NCBI GenBank assembly: GCA_002411615.1
Contig: DHOF01000004.1
Span: forward strand, 1 to 13,330
DNA from: Ruminococcaceae bacterium UBA5397
GTDB lineage: Bacteria > Bacillota > Clostridia > Oscillospirales > Acutalibacteraceae
Direction: 5' to 3'
DNA length: 13,330 nt
This document shows positions 1-6,524 of this stretch, in pieces. The notes under the pieces are model-generated. The model was not told the origin of the DNA. It saw only the letters and a program-made list of their open reading frames with translations, and searched no databases. Within the stretch, counting starts at the first letter, position 1. Every line of letters begins with the position of its first letter. Both the position numbers and the translations under genes were made by a program.

Positions 1-273
1 AATCGCATTAATTTCTGGGCGGGTACGATAAACTGCAATATGCAGATCCTTTTCGACGGAAGGGGTTCTGGTTCCAGAAGAGATGCTGCCATCGGGAAAA
101 AGTACAACAATATCTTCTTCCGTACAGATTTCATAGTCCATCCCGCTTGGAGTTAAATAAATAAGTCCGCTTTCCGGATCACGCAGACTCAAATTTCCCC
201 ATGTTTCCACTGTTAATCCGGAATGAAGGAGTGTTTTTCCGCCTTCAATTAACGCTTTTCGGTAAGAATACAT
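1..273 (-). CDS. Class II aldolase/adducin family protein, N-terminal part (cut by window edge)
   Basis: The 91 visible codons give the N-terminal zinc-aldolase fold of the FucA/AraD/MtnB family. They show a TWGNLSLRD segment near residues 36-44 (the phosphate-binding TxGN loop of AraD and FucA), then LTPSGMDYE, and later TPSVEKDLHIAVYRTRP. The zinc histidines lie downstream, outside the window. The start is the ATG at 273-271, preceded by GAGAAGG about 8 nt upstream. Family members cleave or epimerise sugar phosphates to DHAP plus an aldehyde. The gene is divergent from a PNP-mtnA-deaminase operon, so a 5-methylthioribulose-1-phosphate or 5-deoxyribulose-1-phosphate aldolase role is a reasonable inference. 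Without the C-terminal half it cannot be separated from fuculose-phosphate aldolase or ribulose-phosphate epimerase relatives. Confidence 0.85.
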   Translation of the reverse strand, partial: MYSYRKALIEGGKTLLHSGLTVETWGNLSLRDPESGLIYLTPSGMDYEICTEEDIVVLFPDGSISSGTRTPSVEKDLHIAVYRTRPEINAI

Positions 274-311
274 GATAAAACCTTCTCTTTCATGATAAAC
301 TCTTTTTTATC

Positions 312-340
312 AGTATAAAAAATTTGCTTGCAAAAAACAA
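312..340 (-). promoter_or_regulatory. Putative sigma-70 type promoter for the class II aldolase gene
   Basis: On the minus strand a TTGTTT -35 (340-335) and a TATACT -10 (317-312) are separated by exactly 17 nt, about 40 nt upstream of the aldolase start. The -10 matches the consensus at five of six positions; the -35 is weak. No equally good promoter was seen for the divergent rightward operon, although it must start within roughly the same 120-nt gap. Confidence 0.45.
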
Positions 341-392
341 GGACAAGAGAGAAAAAGTCACATGCTTTTGCGGGAAAGGATGAATTTTTGTA

Positions 393-1232
393 ATGACTGT
401 TTCTGAAAAATTGGAACGCTGTTTTCAAAGCGTAAAGGATAAAATTCCGTTTATCCCGAAAGTAGCTCTGATTCTTGGCTCCGGACTGGGCGATTACGGA
501 GACTATGTAAAAGTGGAGGGAACGATCGACTACCATGAGATCGAGGGGTTCCCGGTTTCTACCGTTCCCGGACATAAAGGGCGGTTCTTATTTGCCCATA
601 TTGGAAAAGTCCCCGTCGTGATGATGCAGGGAAGAGTCCATTATTATGAAGGATATTCTATGCAGGACGTAGTGCTGCCGACGCGCCTGATGAGAAGACT
701 CGGTGCGGAAATCCTGTTTTTGACGAATGCTGCGGGCAGCGTGAATCCGGACTTTTGTGCGGGTGATTTTATGCTGATTAAAGATCAGATTTCGGATTTT
801 GTGCCGTCTCCGCTGATTGGGAAAAATCCGGACGAGCTAGGTCCCCGTTTTCCCGATATGAGCGAAATTTATGACCGGGATTTACAGGAACTCCTGAAAA
901 AAGAAGCCGAAGATCTTGAAATTTCGCTTCGGGAAGGAACCTATCTTCAGTTTACCGGCCCCAATTTTGAAAGCCCTGCTGAGGTTCGTATGGCACATGT
1001 TTTGGGTGCGGATGCGGTTGGAATGAGTACCGCTTGTGAGGCAGTTGCTGCCAATCATATGGGAATGAAAATCTGTGGAATTTCGTTTATCTCGAATCTT
1101 GGGTGCGGAATCGGAGACCGACCGCTTTCCCATCAAGAAGTGGGAGAGGCCGCTAAAATTGCGGCGCCTCTGTTCCGAAAATTGGTGACGGCCGGGATTA
1201 CGGCTATGGGAGAGACTGTTTTGCAGAAATAA
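393..1232 (+). CDS. Purine nucleoside phosphorylase, trimeric class (PNP/MTAP superfamily)
   Basis: A 279-residue protein, the usual length for trimeric PNP. It carries the phosphate-binding LILGSGLG (26-33) and GHKGR (60-64) motifs, RVHYYEG (81-87), TNAAG (111-115), GPNFES (189-194, purine-pocket Glu193) and GMST (210-213). Asn235 falls where human PNP has Asn243, the residue that reads the 6-oxo group of inosine and guanosine; MTA phosphorylases have Asp there. His247 in LSHQEV corresponds to the 5'-hydroxyl-contacting His257. So the sequence favours 6-oxopurine nucleosides. Adjacent mtnA and an adenosine-type deaminase suggest it may cleave methylthioinosine or 5'-deoxyinosine to the sugar-1-phosphate; ordinary inosine/guanosine salvage is the alternative. 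The ATG start is the only one in frame after an upstream TGA at 381; AAAGGA lies about 12 nt upstream, a rather long spacing. The stop overlaps the next possible ATG, so it is translationally close to mtnA. Confidence 0.9.
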   Translation: MTVSEKLERCFQSVKDKIPFIPKVALILGSGLGDYGDYVKVEGTIDYHEIEGFPVSTVPGHKGRFLFAHIGKVPVVMMQGRVHYYEGYSMQDVVLPTRLMRRLGAEILFLTNAAGSVNPDFCAGDFMLIKDQISDFVPSPLIGKNPDELGPRFPDMSEIYDRDLQELLKKEAEDLEISLREGTYLQFTGPNFESPAEVRMAHVLGADAVGMSTACEAVAANHMGMKICGISFISNLGCGIGDRPLSHQEVGEAAKIAAPLFRKLVTAGITAMGETVLQK

Positions 1233-1246
1233 TGGGAGGAGAAAAA

Positions 1247-2314
1247 ATGGAAGTTCGGTATCCAGAAAATGTTGCACTGAATGAATCGGAAACGGCAGTG
1301 GTGATCTTAGATCAGAGCATTTTGCCCAATGAGACCCGCTTTTTAACGCTCTCAACGCCGAAATCGTGCTATGAGGCAATTCAAAAGCTTCGTGTTAGGG
1401 GGGCTCCGGCGATCGGAATTTTTGCGGGGTATTCAATTTATGTTCTTGCTAAAACGATCCATGCGGATTCCTTTTCTGCGTTTTATCAAAAGCTTTGTGA
1501 AATTGGGTCTTATCTCAATTCTTCACGGCCAACAGCGGTTAATCTAAGTTGGGCAATCAAGCGAATGGAAAAGGTTGCAGAAAAGAATCAAGAAAAATCG
1601 ATTCCTGAAATCATTGCCATACTAGGGGAAGAAGCGCATGCGATTCAGCAGGAAGATATCAATATGTGCCGTTCTATTTCGGAATACGGGCTTTCACTTT
1701 TTAAAGAGGGAGACGGCCTTTTGACTCATTGTAATGCAGGTCCTCTGGCAACTTCTCTTTATGGGACGGCGTTGGGGCCGATGCTTCTCGCAAAAGAGAG
1801 AGGCAGAAATTTTCGTGTTTTTTCGGACGAGACAAGACCCCTTTTGCAGGGAGCTAGGCTTACAAGTTACGAACTGCAGAAAGCTAACATTGATGTGACG
1901 CTGATCTGTGATAATATGGCTTCTCTGGTGATGAAAAACGGTTGGGTAAATGCCTGTTTTGTCGGCTGTGACCGAGTCGCGGCGAATGGGGATACCGCTA
2001 ATAAAATTGGAACAAGCGGAGTAGCAATTCTTGCAAAGCACTATGGGATTCCTTTTTATGTGCTTGGGCCTACTTCTACTATTGACCTTTCCTGTAAGAG
2101 CGGAGACGAAATTCAGATTGAACTGCGCGATCCGGAAGAAATCCGCGAAAAGTGGTATCGGGAACCAATGGCGCCGGAGCATGTGAAATGCTATAATCCG
2201 GCGTTTGATGTGACGGACCATACACTGATTACTGCGATTGTAACGGAAAGCGGAATTTGCCGTCCGCCTTTTACAGAGAGTTTGAAAAAAGCATGTCAAG
2301 CTTCTAAATATTAA
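1247..2314 (+). CDS. mtnA: S-methyl-5-thioribose-1-phosphate isomerase (MtnA)
   Basis: Isomerises methylthioribose-1-phosphate to methylthioribulose-1-phosphate in methionine/5'-deoxynucleoside salvage; family members also accept 5-deoxyribose-1-phosphate. The protein has the family signatures [44 protein letters not shown] and [17 protein letters not shown]. Counted from the chosen start, the catalytic pair is Cys162 and Asp242, two residues off the B. subtilis Cys160/Asp240. The length of 355 residues is typical. I chose the ATG at 1247 because a perfect GGGAGGAG (1234-1241) sits just upstream; an in-frame ATG at 1232 overlaps the PNP stop and would place that ribosome binding site inside the gene. 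It is the second gene of a three-gene operon, with about 14 nt to the PNP stop and 25 nt to the deaminase. The relation to the eIF2B-like family is clear, and the catalytic residues argue against a regulatory eIF2B homologue. Confidence 0.95.
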   Translation: MEVRYPENVALNESETAVVILDQSILPNETRFLTLSTPKSCYEAIQKLRVRGAPAIGIFAGYSIYVLAKTIHADSFSAFYQKLCEIGSYLNSSRPTAVNLSWAIKRMEKVAEKNQEKSIPEIIAILGEEAHAIQQEDINMCRSISEYGLSLFKEGDGLLTHCNAGPLATSLYGTALGPMLLAKERGRNFRVFSDETRPLLQGARLTSYELQKANIDVTLICDNMASLVMKNGWVNACFVGCDRVAANGDTANKIGTSGVAILAKHYGIPFYVLGPTSTIDLSCKSGDEIQIELRDPEEIREKWYREPMAPEHVKCYNPAFDVTDHTLITAIVTESGICRPPFTESLKKACQASKY

Positions 2315-2339
2315 TCTGGAAGGTAAGGAGGAAATCTCT

Positions 2340-3638
2340 ATGAAAATTCGGATACGAAATGTAAAAATAGAAACGATGGAAGAGGGGAAGCCTGTATTTC
2401 TCGGGGAACTTCGGACAAATGGTAATCAAATCACTTATGTCGGTCCAGAAAAAGAGGACGGAGAACCGTTTGACCGTACGATCGATGGCAAAGGAAACCT
2501 GATCCTTCCGGGATTTAAAAATGCGCATACTCATTCTCCAATGACTTTTTTGCGCTCTTATGCGGATGATCTGCCGCTTTTGGATTGGCTCAATCAGCAG
2601 GTGTTTCCGATGGAGGCACAGCTCCGGAAAAAAGATATTGGACCGCTTACAAAACTTGCCATTTTGGAATATCTGACAAGTGGAATCACGGCGTGTTTTG
2701 ATATGTATCTTTTCCCAAAAGAGGCGGCTCAGGCTGCCGCTCAGAGCGGTTTCCGAATGGTCCTCTGCGGCAGTGTCAATGATTTTACCAGTAGTCCCGA
2801 AGAACTTTCAGAAGACCATAAAACGTTTAATCACTTTGACCCGCTGATTACGCACCAACTGGGGTTTCACGCAGAATATACCACTGCTCCGGAACGCATG
2901 AAAAAGATTGCAAAATTGGCACATGAATTTGAGGCGCCGGTTTATGTGCATAATTCCGAAAGCGTTTCCGAGGTAGAGCAGTGTAAAGAGAGAACCGGTA
3001 TGACGCCGACTGCTTTTATGGATAGTCTCCATCTGTTTGATTTTGGCGGGGGCGGATTCCATTGCGTCCATATGACGCCTGAGGATCTTGATATTTGTGT
3101 AAAGCGCGGAATTTCGGTCATTACCAATCCTGCTTCCAATGCAAAGCTTGCCAGCGGAATTGCTCCGCTGTGTGAGATGGAAAAACGAAAAATTAATCTT
3201 GCGATTGGAACGGACGGACCGGCCAGTAATAACTGCCTCGATATGTTCCGAGAGATGTTCCTGACAACGGCATTGCAGAAGCTTTCACTCAATGACGCCT
3301 CCGCAATGGATGCCAATACGGTTCTTCGCATGGCGACGGTAGGCGGTGCAAAAGCCATGCGGCTTTCAAATTGTGAAACACTTTCTCCGGGTCAGCAGGC
3401 CGATTTAATCATGATTGATCTTCATCAGCCCAATATGCAGCCGGAAAATAATCTTTTAAAAAATTTGGTTTACAGCGGCAGTAAACAAAATGTAAAAATG
3501 ACAATGGTCGCCGGAAAAATCCTTTATGAAGATGGTAAATTCTCAATCGGAGAAGATCCGGAAGAAATTTATCGGGAAGCAAATGAAATTATCGCCGAAA
3601 AGAAAGAAATGGCAGAACAGGCAGCAAAAAATAAATAA
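2340..3638 (+). CDS. Amidohydrolase, MTA/S-adenosylhomocysteine/5'-deoxyadenosine deaminase type
   Basis: A 432-residue metal-dependent deaminase of the amidohydrolase superfamily. Metal and catalytic residues are all present: NAHTH (His63, His65), LGFHAEYTT (His177), VYVHNSES (His204, Glu207), FHCVHMTPED (His241) and AIGTDGPASNN (Asp292). The His241-to-Asp292 spacing of 51 equals that of the Thermotoga Tm0936 MTA/SAH deaminase. NPASNAKLASGIAP (263-276) is the typical substrate-proximal stretch. A Gly-rich GGGG (236-239) just before His241 is a small family variation. The start ATG has AAGGAGG ten or so bases upstream. It is the last gene of the salvage operon and is followed by an intrinsic terminator. 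Deaminating the adenine ring would produce an inosine-type nucleoside that suits the 6-oxopurine-type phosphorylase two genes upstream. Exact substrate (MTA, SAH, 5'-deoxyadenosine or adenosine) cannot be told from sequence. Confidence 0.88.
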   Translation: MKIRIRNVKIETMEEGKPVFLGELRTNGNQITYVGPEKEDGEPFDRTIDGKGNLILPGFKNAHTHSPMTFLRSYADDLPLLDWLNQQVFPMEAQLRKKDIGPLTKLAILEYLTSGITACFDMYLFPKEAAQAAAQSGFRMVLCGSVNDFTSSPEELSEDHKTFNHFDPLITHQLGFHAEYTTAPERMKKIAKLAHEFEAPVYVHNSESVSEVEQCKERTGMTPTAFMDSLHLFDFGGGGFHCVHMTPEDLDICVKRGISVITNPASNAKLASGIAPLCEMEKRKINLAIGTDGPASNNCLDMFREMFLTTALQKLSLNDASAMDANTVLRMATVGGAKAMRLSNCETLSPGQQADLIMIDLHQPNMQPENNLLKNLVYSGSKQNVKMTMVAGKILYEDGKFSIGEDPEEIYREANEIIAEKKEMAEQAAKNK

Positions 3639-3640
3639 AA

Positions 3641-3684
3641 AAAGGTCCCACAAGGCGTTTTTACAGCCGAGTGGGACCTTTTTT
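3641..3684. terminator. Bidirectional intrinsic terminator between the salvage operon and folT
   Basis: GGTCCCAC (3644-3651) pairs with GTGGGACC (3671-3678), with a further GGC/GCC pair inside. A T-run follows on the plus strand and an A-run (T-run on the minus strand) precedes it. It can stop both the rightward deaminase transcript and the leftward folT transcript, which ends at 3696. Confidence 0.9.
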
Positions 3685-3695
3685 ATGTTGATTGA

Positions 3696-4211
3696 TTAAT
3701 AATTAGAAAGATGTTTTTTGGCGATTGGAATCAACCGCGGGTATAAGAGCTCGATGCCCATAGTGATGACCGGCACCATAATGGCACTCTTGATAAAGCG
3801 AACAGAGAGCAGCGCCGCAAGGGAAGTATCTGTGATCATCGAAAGCCAAAAACTGTTAAGAAGCAGCTGTGTGGTGCAGACACAGAAAGCGGCGGTCAAA
3901 GAACGCAGCCAAGAGATCGGGCGGTTATGAAGGATCAGCCCGTAGAGAGCGCCCGCGAAAAAACTCGTCAGTGTAATTCCGGGAAAATAAGCACCGGTCG
4001 GAAAAAGAAAAGTTCCAAGGATATCTGCGACAGCACATCCCAGGCCGCCCACTAAAGGGCCAAAAAGGAAGCCCAATAAAGAAGCAGGGATAAAACTGAA
4101 CCCGATTCGGGCGATGGGGGTGCTGATGGAACAAAACCGACCGAGAATGATATCCAGCGCTACAAGAAATGCGATTGTAGTCAACCGGACCAGCGTGGAA
4201 TGATTTTTCAT
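3696..4211 (-). CDS. folT: Folate-family ECF transporter S component (FolT-like)
   Basis: A 171-residue, very hydrophobic protein with five or six membrane segments, the usual size of an S component. Characteristic stretches are RIGFSFIPASLLGFLFGP (35-52), a GGLGCAVADILG turn, PTGAYFPGITLTSFFAGALYG (71-91) and the C-terminal SVRFIKSAIMVPV. These match the folate-specific S units of group II ECF transporters, which borrow the shared EcfAAT module encoded elsewhere. The start at 4211 follows an AGAGGAGG Shine-Dalgarno (4226-4219); a longer reading frame upstream runs through the riboswitch and is not credible. The preceding THF-I riboswitch independently supports a folate substrate and predicts repression when tetrahydrofolate is plentiful. 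No paired folC or other folate gene is adjacent in the window. Confidence 0.9.
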   Translation of the reverse strand: MKNHSTLVRLTTIAFLVALDIILGRFCSISTPIARIGFSFIPASLLGFLFGPLVGGLGCAVADILGTFLFPTGAYFPGITLTSFFAGALYGLILHNRPISWLRSLTAAFCVCTTQLLLNSFWLSMITDTSLAALLSVRFIKSAIMVPVITMGIELLYPRLIPIAKKHLSNY

Positions 4212-4218
4212 ATTGATT

Positions 4219-4254
4219 CCTCCTCTGAAATCGGCAATGCCACAAACAGAGAAG
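4219..4254 (-). promoter_or_regulatory. Predicted Shine-Dalgarno sequestering hairpin (folT riboswitch expression platform)
   Basis: CTTCTCTG (4254-4247) can pair along all eight bases, with one G-U, to CAGAGGAG (4227-4220), which contains the folT Shine-Dalgarno. The same CTCTGT (4251-4246) can instead pair with ACAGAG (4364-4359), the 5' strand of aptamer helix P1. Ligand-stabilised P1 would therefore leave CTTCTCTG free to hide the ribosome binding site, giving translational OFF control. This is pairing by inspection, without folding energies. Confidence 0.6.
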
Positions 4255-4263
4255 ACTCTTTTG

Positions 4264-4366
4264 TGACAGCGGATGCGAAAGCACATCATCCGGTCGTGTT
4301 TCGACCGCGTCGTCCGACAGCAACTTCCCGTCCATCGGCACTTTATGCGTACTTTCTACTCTGTAC
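4264..4366 (-). promoter_or_regulatory. THF-I (tetrahydrofolate) riboswitch in the folT leader
   Basis: Reading the minus strand, the conserved order is AGAGTAG, GCATAAAGTGCC, GGACGGGAAGTTG, GGACGACGCGGTCG, then GCATCCGCTGT. This parallels the THF-I aptamer known upstream of folT in streptococci and clostridia (AGAGTAG, GCGTTAAGTG, GGGATGT, ACGA, GCATCCGCT). P1 is ACAG (4364-4361) with CTGT (4269-4266). The aptamer ends about 55 nt before the folT start. Recognition is by motif comparison by eye, and the match extends over the whole aptamer. Confidence 0.9.
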
Positions 4367-4382
4367 AAAGATTTACAATCTC

Positions 4383-4410
4383 ATTCTACACGCTTTTTTA
4401 TTTTTTGGAA
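4383..4410 (-). promoter_or_regulatory. folT: Weak candidate promoter for folT
   Basis: TTCCAA (4410-4405), a 16-nt spacer and TAGAAT (4388-4383) would start transcription about 10 nt before the THF aptamer. The hexamers are imperfect, so position supports it more than sequence does. Confidence 0.35.
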
Positions 4411-4490
4411 TAGCCAAAACCAAAAATTTTTAAAAAGGGCAATCTTAATAAAATAAAAAAATTCATTTGCAACAAAAACGGAAAAGATCA

Positions 4491-4555
4491 CAAAAAAAAA
4501 GAGCCAAACACATAGGATGAAAAAGTTTCACTCGCTGTGTTTGGCTCTTTTTATT
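4491..4555. terminator. Strong intrinsic terminator, symmetric, ending the candidate small RNA
   Basis: AGAGCCAAACACA (4500-4512) pairs perfectly over 13 bp with TGTGTTTGGCTCT (4536-4548). An A-run of at least nine (4491-4500) flanks the left arm, giving a T-run on the minus strand; T-rich sequence also follows on the plus strand. The only evident transcript it serves is the leftward one from the promoter at about 4807-4835. Confidence 0.9.
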
Positions 4556-4800
4556 TATGTTTATATAACTGAATGAATCAGAATGGTCTGTGCTTTTAAA
4601 AGTCACAGCTTAATTTCACCAAAATTTTTAGAATCTTTGGCACATGGGACTCATCCCTTAAATTTTATTTTTGTTGATACAGAAGTTTCGCCCGTAATAA
4701 CTTGTGCATTGGAATCCACTCCTCGTAAAATTTTGCCGTTCTCGGAATACGGCGTTCCGTTTTTTCTATGCCATTGGATTCACCCCTTTTGCTTTTCTTT
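4496..4800 (-). ncRNA. Candidate ~300-nt small RNA with three ~65-nt-spaced hairpin/AUG modules
   Basis: A near-consensus promoter ends just upstream and a strong terminator closes the unit, but no protein of normal size fits between them. Three modules recur: GGGGTGAATCC then ATG at 4774, GGAGTGGATTCC then ATG at 4709, GGGATGAGTCCC then ATG at 4645. The ATGs are 65 and 64 nt apart. In each, the purine-rich SD-like part can pair with the TCC just before the ATG. The frames after the ATGs are tiny (2, 14 and 5 codons; the middle one reads MHKLLRAKLLYQQK). No known RNA family was recognised. Alternatives are a set of tiny peptides or a long 5' leader that lost its gene. Confidence 0.5.
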
Positions 4801-4806
4801 GTCTGT

Positions 4807-4849
4807 ATTATAACAGGTCGCTTCATAAATTGCAACCCTATTTTGCAAT
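4807..4849 (-). promoter_or_regulatory. Strong promoter with overlapping palindrome for the candidate small RNA
   Basis: TTGCAA (4835-4830), a 17-nt spacer and a perfect TATAAT (4812-4807) form a near-consensus housekeeping promoter. An inverted repeat, ATTGCAA (4849-4843) and TTGCAAT (4835-4829) with a 7-nt gap, overlaps the -35 and could be an operator. It is the best promoter in the leftward direction between the pilus operon and folT. Confidence 0.75.
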
Positions 4850-4910
4850 AATTTACGATAAATATTTCAAAAAGTACTTAAAATAATTAATATATTGACA
4901 AAATTTAATA

Positions 4911-4948
4911 ATTATTGAAAAATTATTAAAGAATTATTCAAAATTATT
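4911..4948. repeat. Four phased AATTATT-type repeats downstream of pilT
   Basis: ATTATT starts at 4911, 4922, 4933 and 4943, spacings of 11, 11 and 10 nt, close to one helical turn. The surrounding 4870-4957 stretch is extremely AT-rich and holds no hairpin terminator for the pilT transcript. Phased A/T tracts are known to bend DNA; whether a protein binds here is unknown. Confidence 0.5.
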
Positions 4949-4957
4949 TAAAACAAG

Positions 4958-6022
4958 TTAAATCGTTTTAAGCTGAGTTTCCATAGAATCTCGATCCAGG
5001 CAGCGTTCCAGTGCGGTTCTTTTTGTGATTTTACCCGCTTTACAGAGGTTAAAAATACTGGTATCCATCGAGATCATCCCTTCTTTAGTACCGGAAAAAA
5101 TAACAGAATCCAGCTGATGAACTTTTTCTTCGCGGATCATATTTTGTACAGCAAGGTTGCAGATCATGATTTCAAAGGCCGGTACCATCCCGCCATTGAC
5201 CGTAGGGAGAAGCTGCTGTGAAACAACGGCTTTGAGCACCATCGAAAGCTGCAAACGGATTTGGTGCTGCTGATTGGTGGGAAAAACATCGATGATGCGG
5301 TCGATTGTGCTGACTGCATTATTGGTGTGCAGAGTAGAAAAAATCAGTTGCCCGGTTTCCGCAGCCGTCATAGCTGTTTCGATTGTATCGAGATCCCGCA
5401 TTTCCCCCAGAAGTAAAACGTTTGGCGCCTGACGAAGTGCGGCGCGCAGAGCGGTTACATAGTTTTTGGTATCGGAAGCGACTTCCCGCTGAGAGACAAT
5501 ACATTGATTATGACGGTGAATATATTCAATCGGATCTTCCATGGTGATAATATGGCCGCTGCGGGTTTTGTTAATCCGATCAATTAAACAGGCGAGTGTT
5601 GTGGATTTTCCATTCCCGGCAGGGCCTGTAACAAGTACCAGCCCGCTGTTTAGCTCGCTCAGTTTCATGACCTGATCCGGAATTCCCAGTTTCGCTGGAT
5701 CCGGCAGCTGAAAGAAAATGATGCGGATCACAGCGGCAAGAGAACCGCGCTGACGATAGGTGTTTGCACGAAATCGCCCCAAACCGTTAATAGAAAACGA
5801 AAAATCATCATCTCCGGTTTCCAGCAGAGGATCCATTTTGCGGTTTTCTGCAAGAGTATAAATTTGAGTAATCAGTTCTTCTGTTTCCTGCGGAGAGAGA
5901 AGCGTTTTATTTATGTGGATAAACTTTCCATTACACTTAAATGTGACCGGCAGATGAGAAATAATAAACACATCAGAACAAGACTTTTCAACAGCTTGTG
6001 TGAGCAGTTCCTGAATTTTCAT
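4958..6022 (-). CDS. pilT: Type IV pilus twitching motility ATPase, PilT family
   Basis: A 354-residue secretion ATPase that in PilT systems powers pilus retraction at the inner membrane. Visible motifs are Walker A GPAGNGKST (133-141, with Ala and Asn in place of the more common Thr and Ser), Asp box ITMEDPIEY (159-167), Walker B LLLGEMRD (203-210, Glu207), His box TLHT (230-233) and AVQNMIRE (291-298). The last corresponds to the PilT-specific AIRNLIRE and separates it from PilB. The length fits PilT and is much shorter than PilB. The start at 6022 follows AAAGGG within the end of the preceding gene, whose TGA is 5 nt away; a longer in-frame extension to 6130 overlaps that gene and is rejected. 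It is the last gene of the leftward pilus-like operon and the only ATPase in the window, so it may work with a PilB encoded elsewhere or act alone. Confidence 0.93.
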   Translation of the reverse strand: MKIQELLTQAVEKSCSDVFIISHLPVTFKCNGKFIHINKTLLSPQETEELITQIYTLAENRKMDPLLETGDDDFSFSINGLGRFRANTYRQRGSLAAVIRIIFFQLPDPAKLGIPDQVMKLSELNSGLVLVTGPAGNGKSTTLACLIDRINKTRSGHIITMEDPIEYIHRHNQCIVSQREVASDTKNYVTALRAALRQAPNVLLLGEMRDLDTIETAMTAAETGQLIFSTLHTNNAVSTIDRIIDVFPTNQQHQIRLQLSMVLKAVVSQQLLPTVNGGMVPAFEIMICNLAVQNMIREEKVHQLDSVIFSGTKEGMISMDTSIFNLCKAGKITKRTALERCLDRDSMETQLKTI

Positions 6023-6026
6023 AAGA

Positions 6027-6524
6027 TCAATTCCCTTTCCAAAGATTTTGGGACTGCCCGGAGAGGTCATCGGGCAGAGAAATCGTATGGGTAGATAAAA
6101 CGGTATAGCGCATCTTTTCGGATGGCGCATTGATTTGGATTACTTGCAGCAGCTTGGATTTTTCGCTGATCGAATAAGTCAATGTAACCGTATGATCTGT
6201 TTCTTCATATCGGGCATCCTGCCCGAGCGTTCCCAGAAAATTTGAAGCCTGTGTGTAATATTGAGAAGGATCACTGGTGTTTTTCTTAATCGTAGAAAGT
6301 CCAAGATCCAGTTTTTGCAAGGTTTCCTGGCTTAATTCGTCTGCCTGATAATAACTTTGGGTGTAGTCAAGGCTTCGTTCTGTAAGGCGGCTGTCTTTTG
6401 AAGCGATTGAAAGGGCCAATACGCAGAAGCAGGTAAGGCATAAAGTGAGAAAGATCATCAGCAGTGAAACAAACCCAATATTGGTGCCCACTCCGATTCT
6501 TTCCCTGTGATTCCATCGGTTCAT
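6027..6524 (-). CDS. Prepilin-like single-pass membrane protein, PilX-like position
   Basis: Family not recognised with certainty. The 165-residue protein has a basic N-terminus, a GFVSLLMIF stretch starting at Gly17, and one membrane helix to about residue 42. A mostly polar extracytoplasmic part follows, beginning with a probable amphipathic helix (SLDYTQSYYQADELSQETLQ). Gly-Phe followed by a hydrophobic run recalls a class III prepilin cleavage site, but the Glu expected five residues after cleavage is Leu. It starts inside an ATGA overlap with the preceding gene, behind GGGAGG, and ends 5 nt before pilT. A minor pilin or assembly subunit is the likely role by context. No enzymatic motif is visible. 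Confidence 0.8.
   Translation of the reverse strand: MNRWNHRERIGVGTNIGFVSLLMIFLTLCLTCFCVLALSIASKDSRLTERSLDYTQSYYQADELSQETLQKLDLGLSTIKKNTSDPSQYYTQASNFLGTLGQDARYEETDHTVTLTYSISEKSKLLQVIQINAPSEKMRYTVLSTHTISLPDDLSGQSQNLWKGN

Noticed and set aside
249..575. Minus-strand frame overlapping the PNP start and aldolase start
   Set aside because: It is a shadow of the PNP gene in another frame; the 14-codon tail beginning MKEKVL overlaps the aldolase start and has no clear support as a leader peptide.
1232..1246. ATG at 1232 as the mtnA start
   Set aside because: It overlaps the PNP stop and places the perfect GGGAGGAG inside the gene; the ATG at 1247 is correctly spaced.
882..3358. Long minus-strand frames opposite PNP, mtnA and the deaminase
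   Set aside because: They lie entirely inside well-supported genes, lack ribosome binding sites and have no recognisable protein features.
4645..4774. CRISPR-like array from the three spaced modules
   Set aside because: Repeats are short, diverged and only three, spacing is 65 nt, and no cas genes are present.
4583..4813. 76-codon plus-strand open frame in the gene-free region
   Set aside because: It has no ribosome binding site, unusual composition, and lies antisense to a strong promoter-terminator unit on the minus strand; its repeated His-Pro-like stretches are just the hairpin modules read backwards.
4895..4900. TTGACA as a plus-strand -35 element
   Set aside because: No -10 hexamer lies at 16-18 nt, and it would transcribe antisense into pilT.
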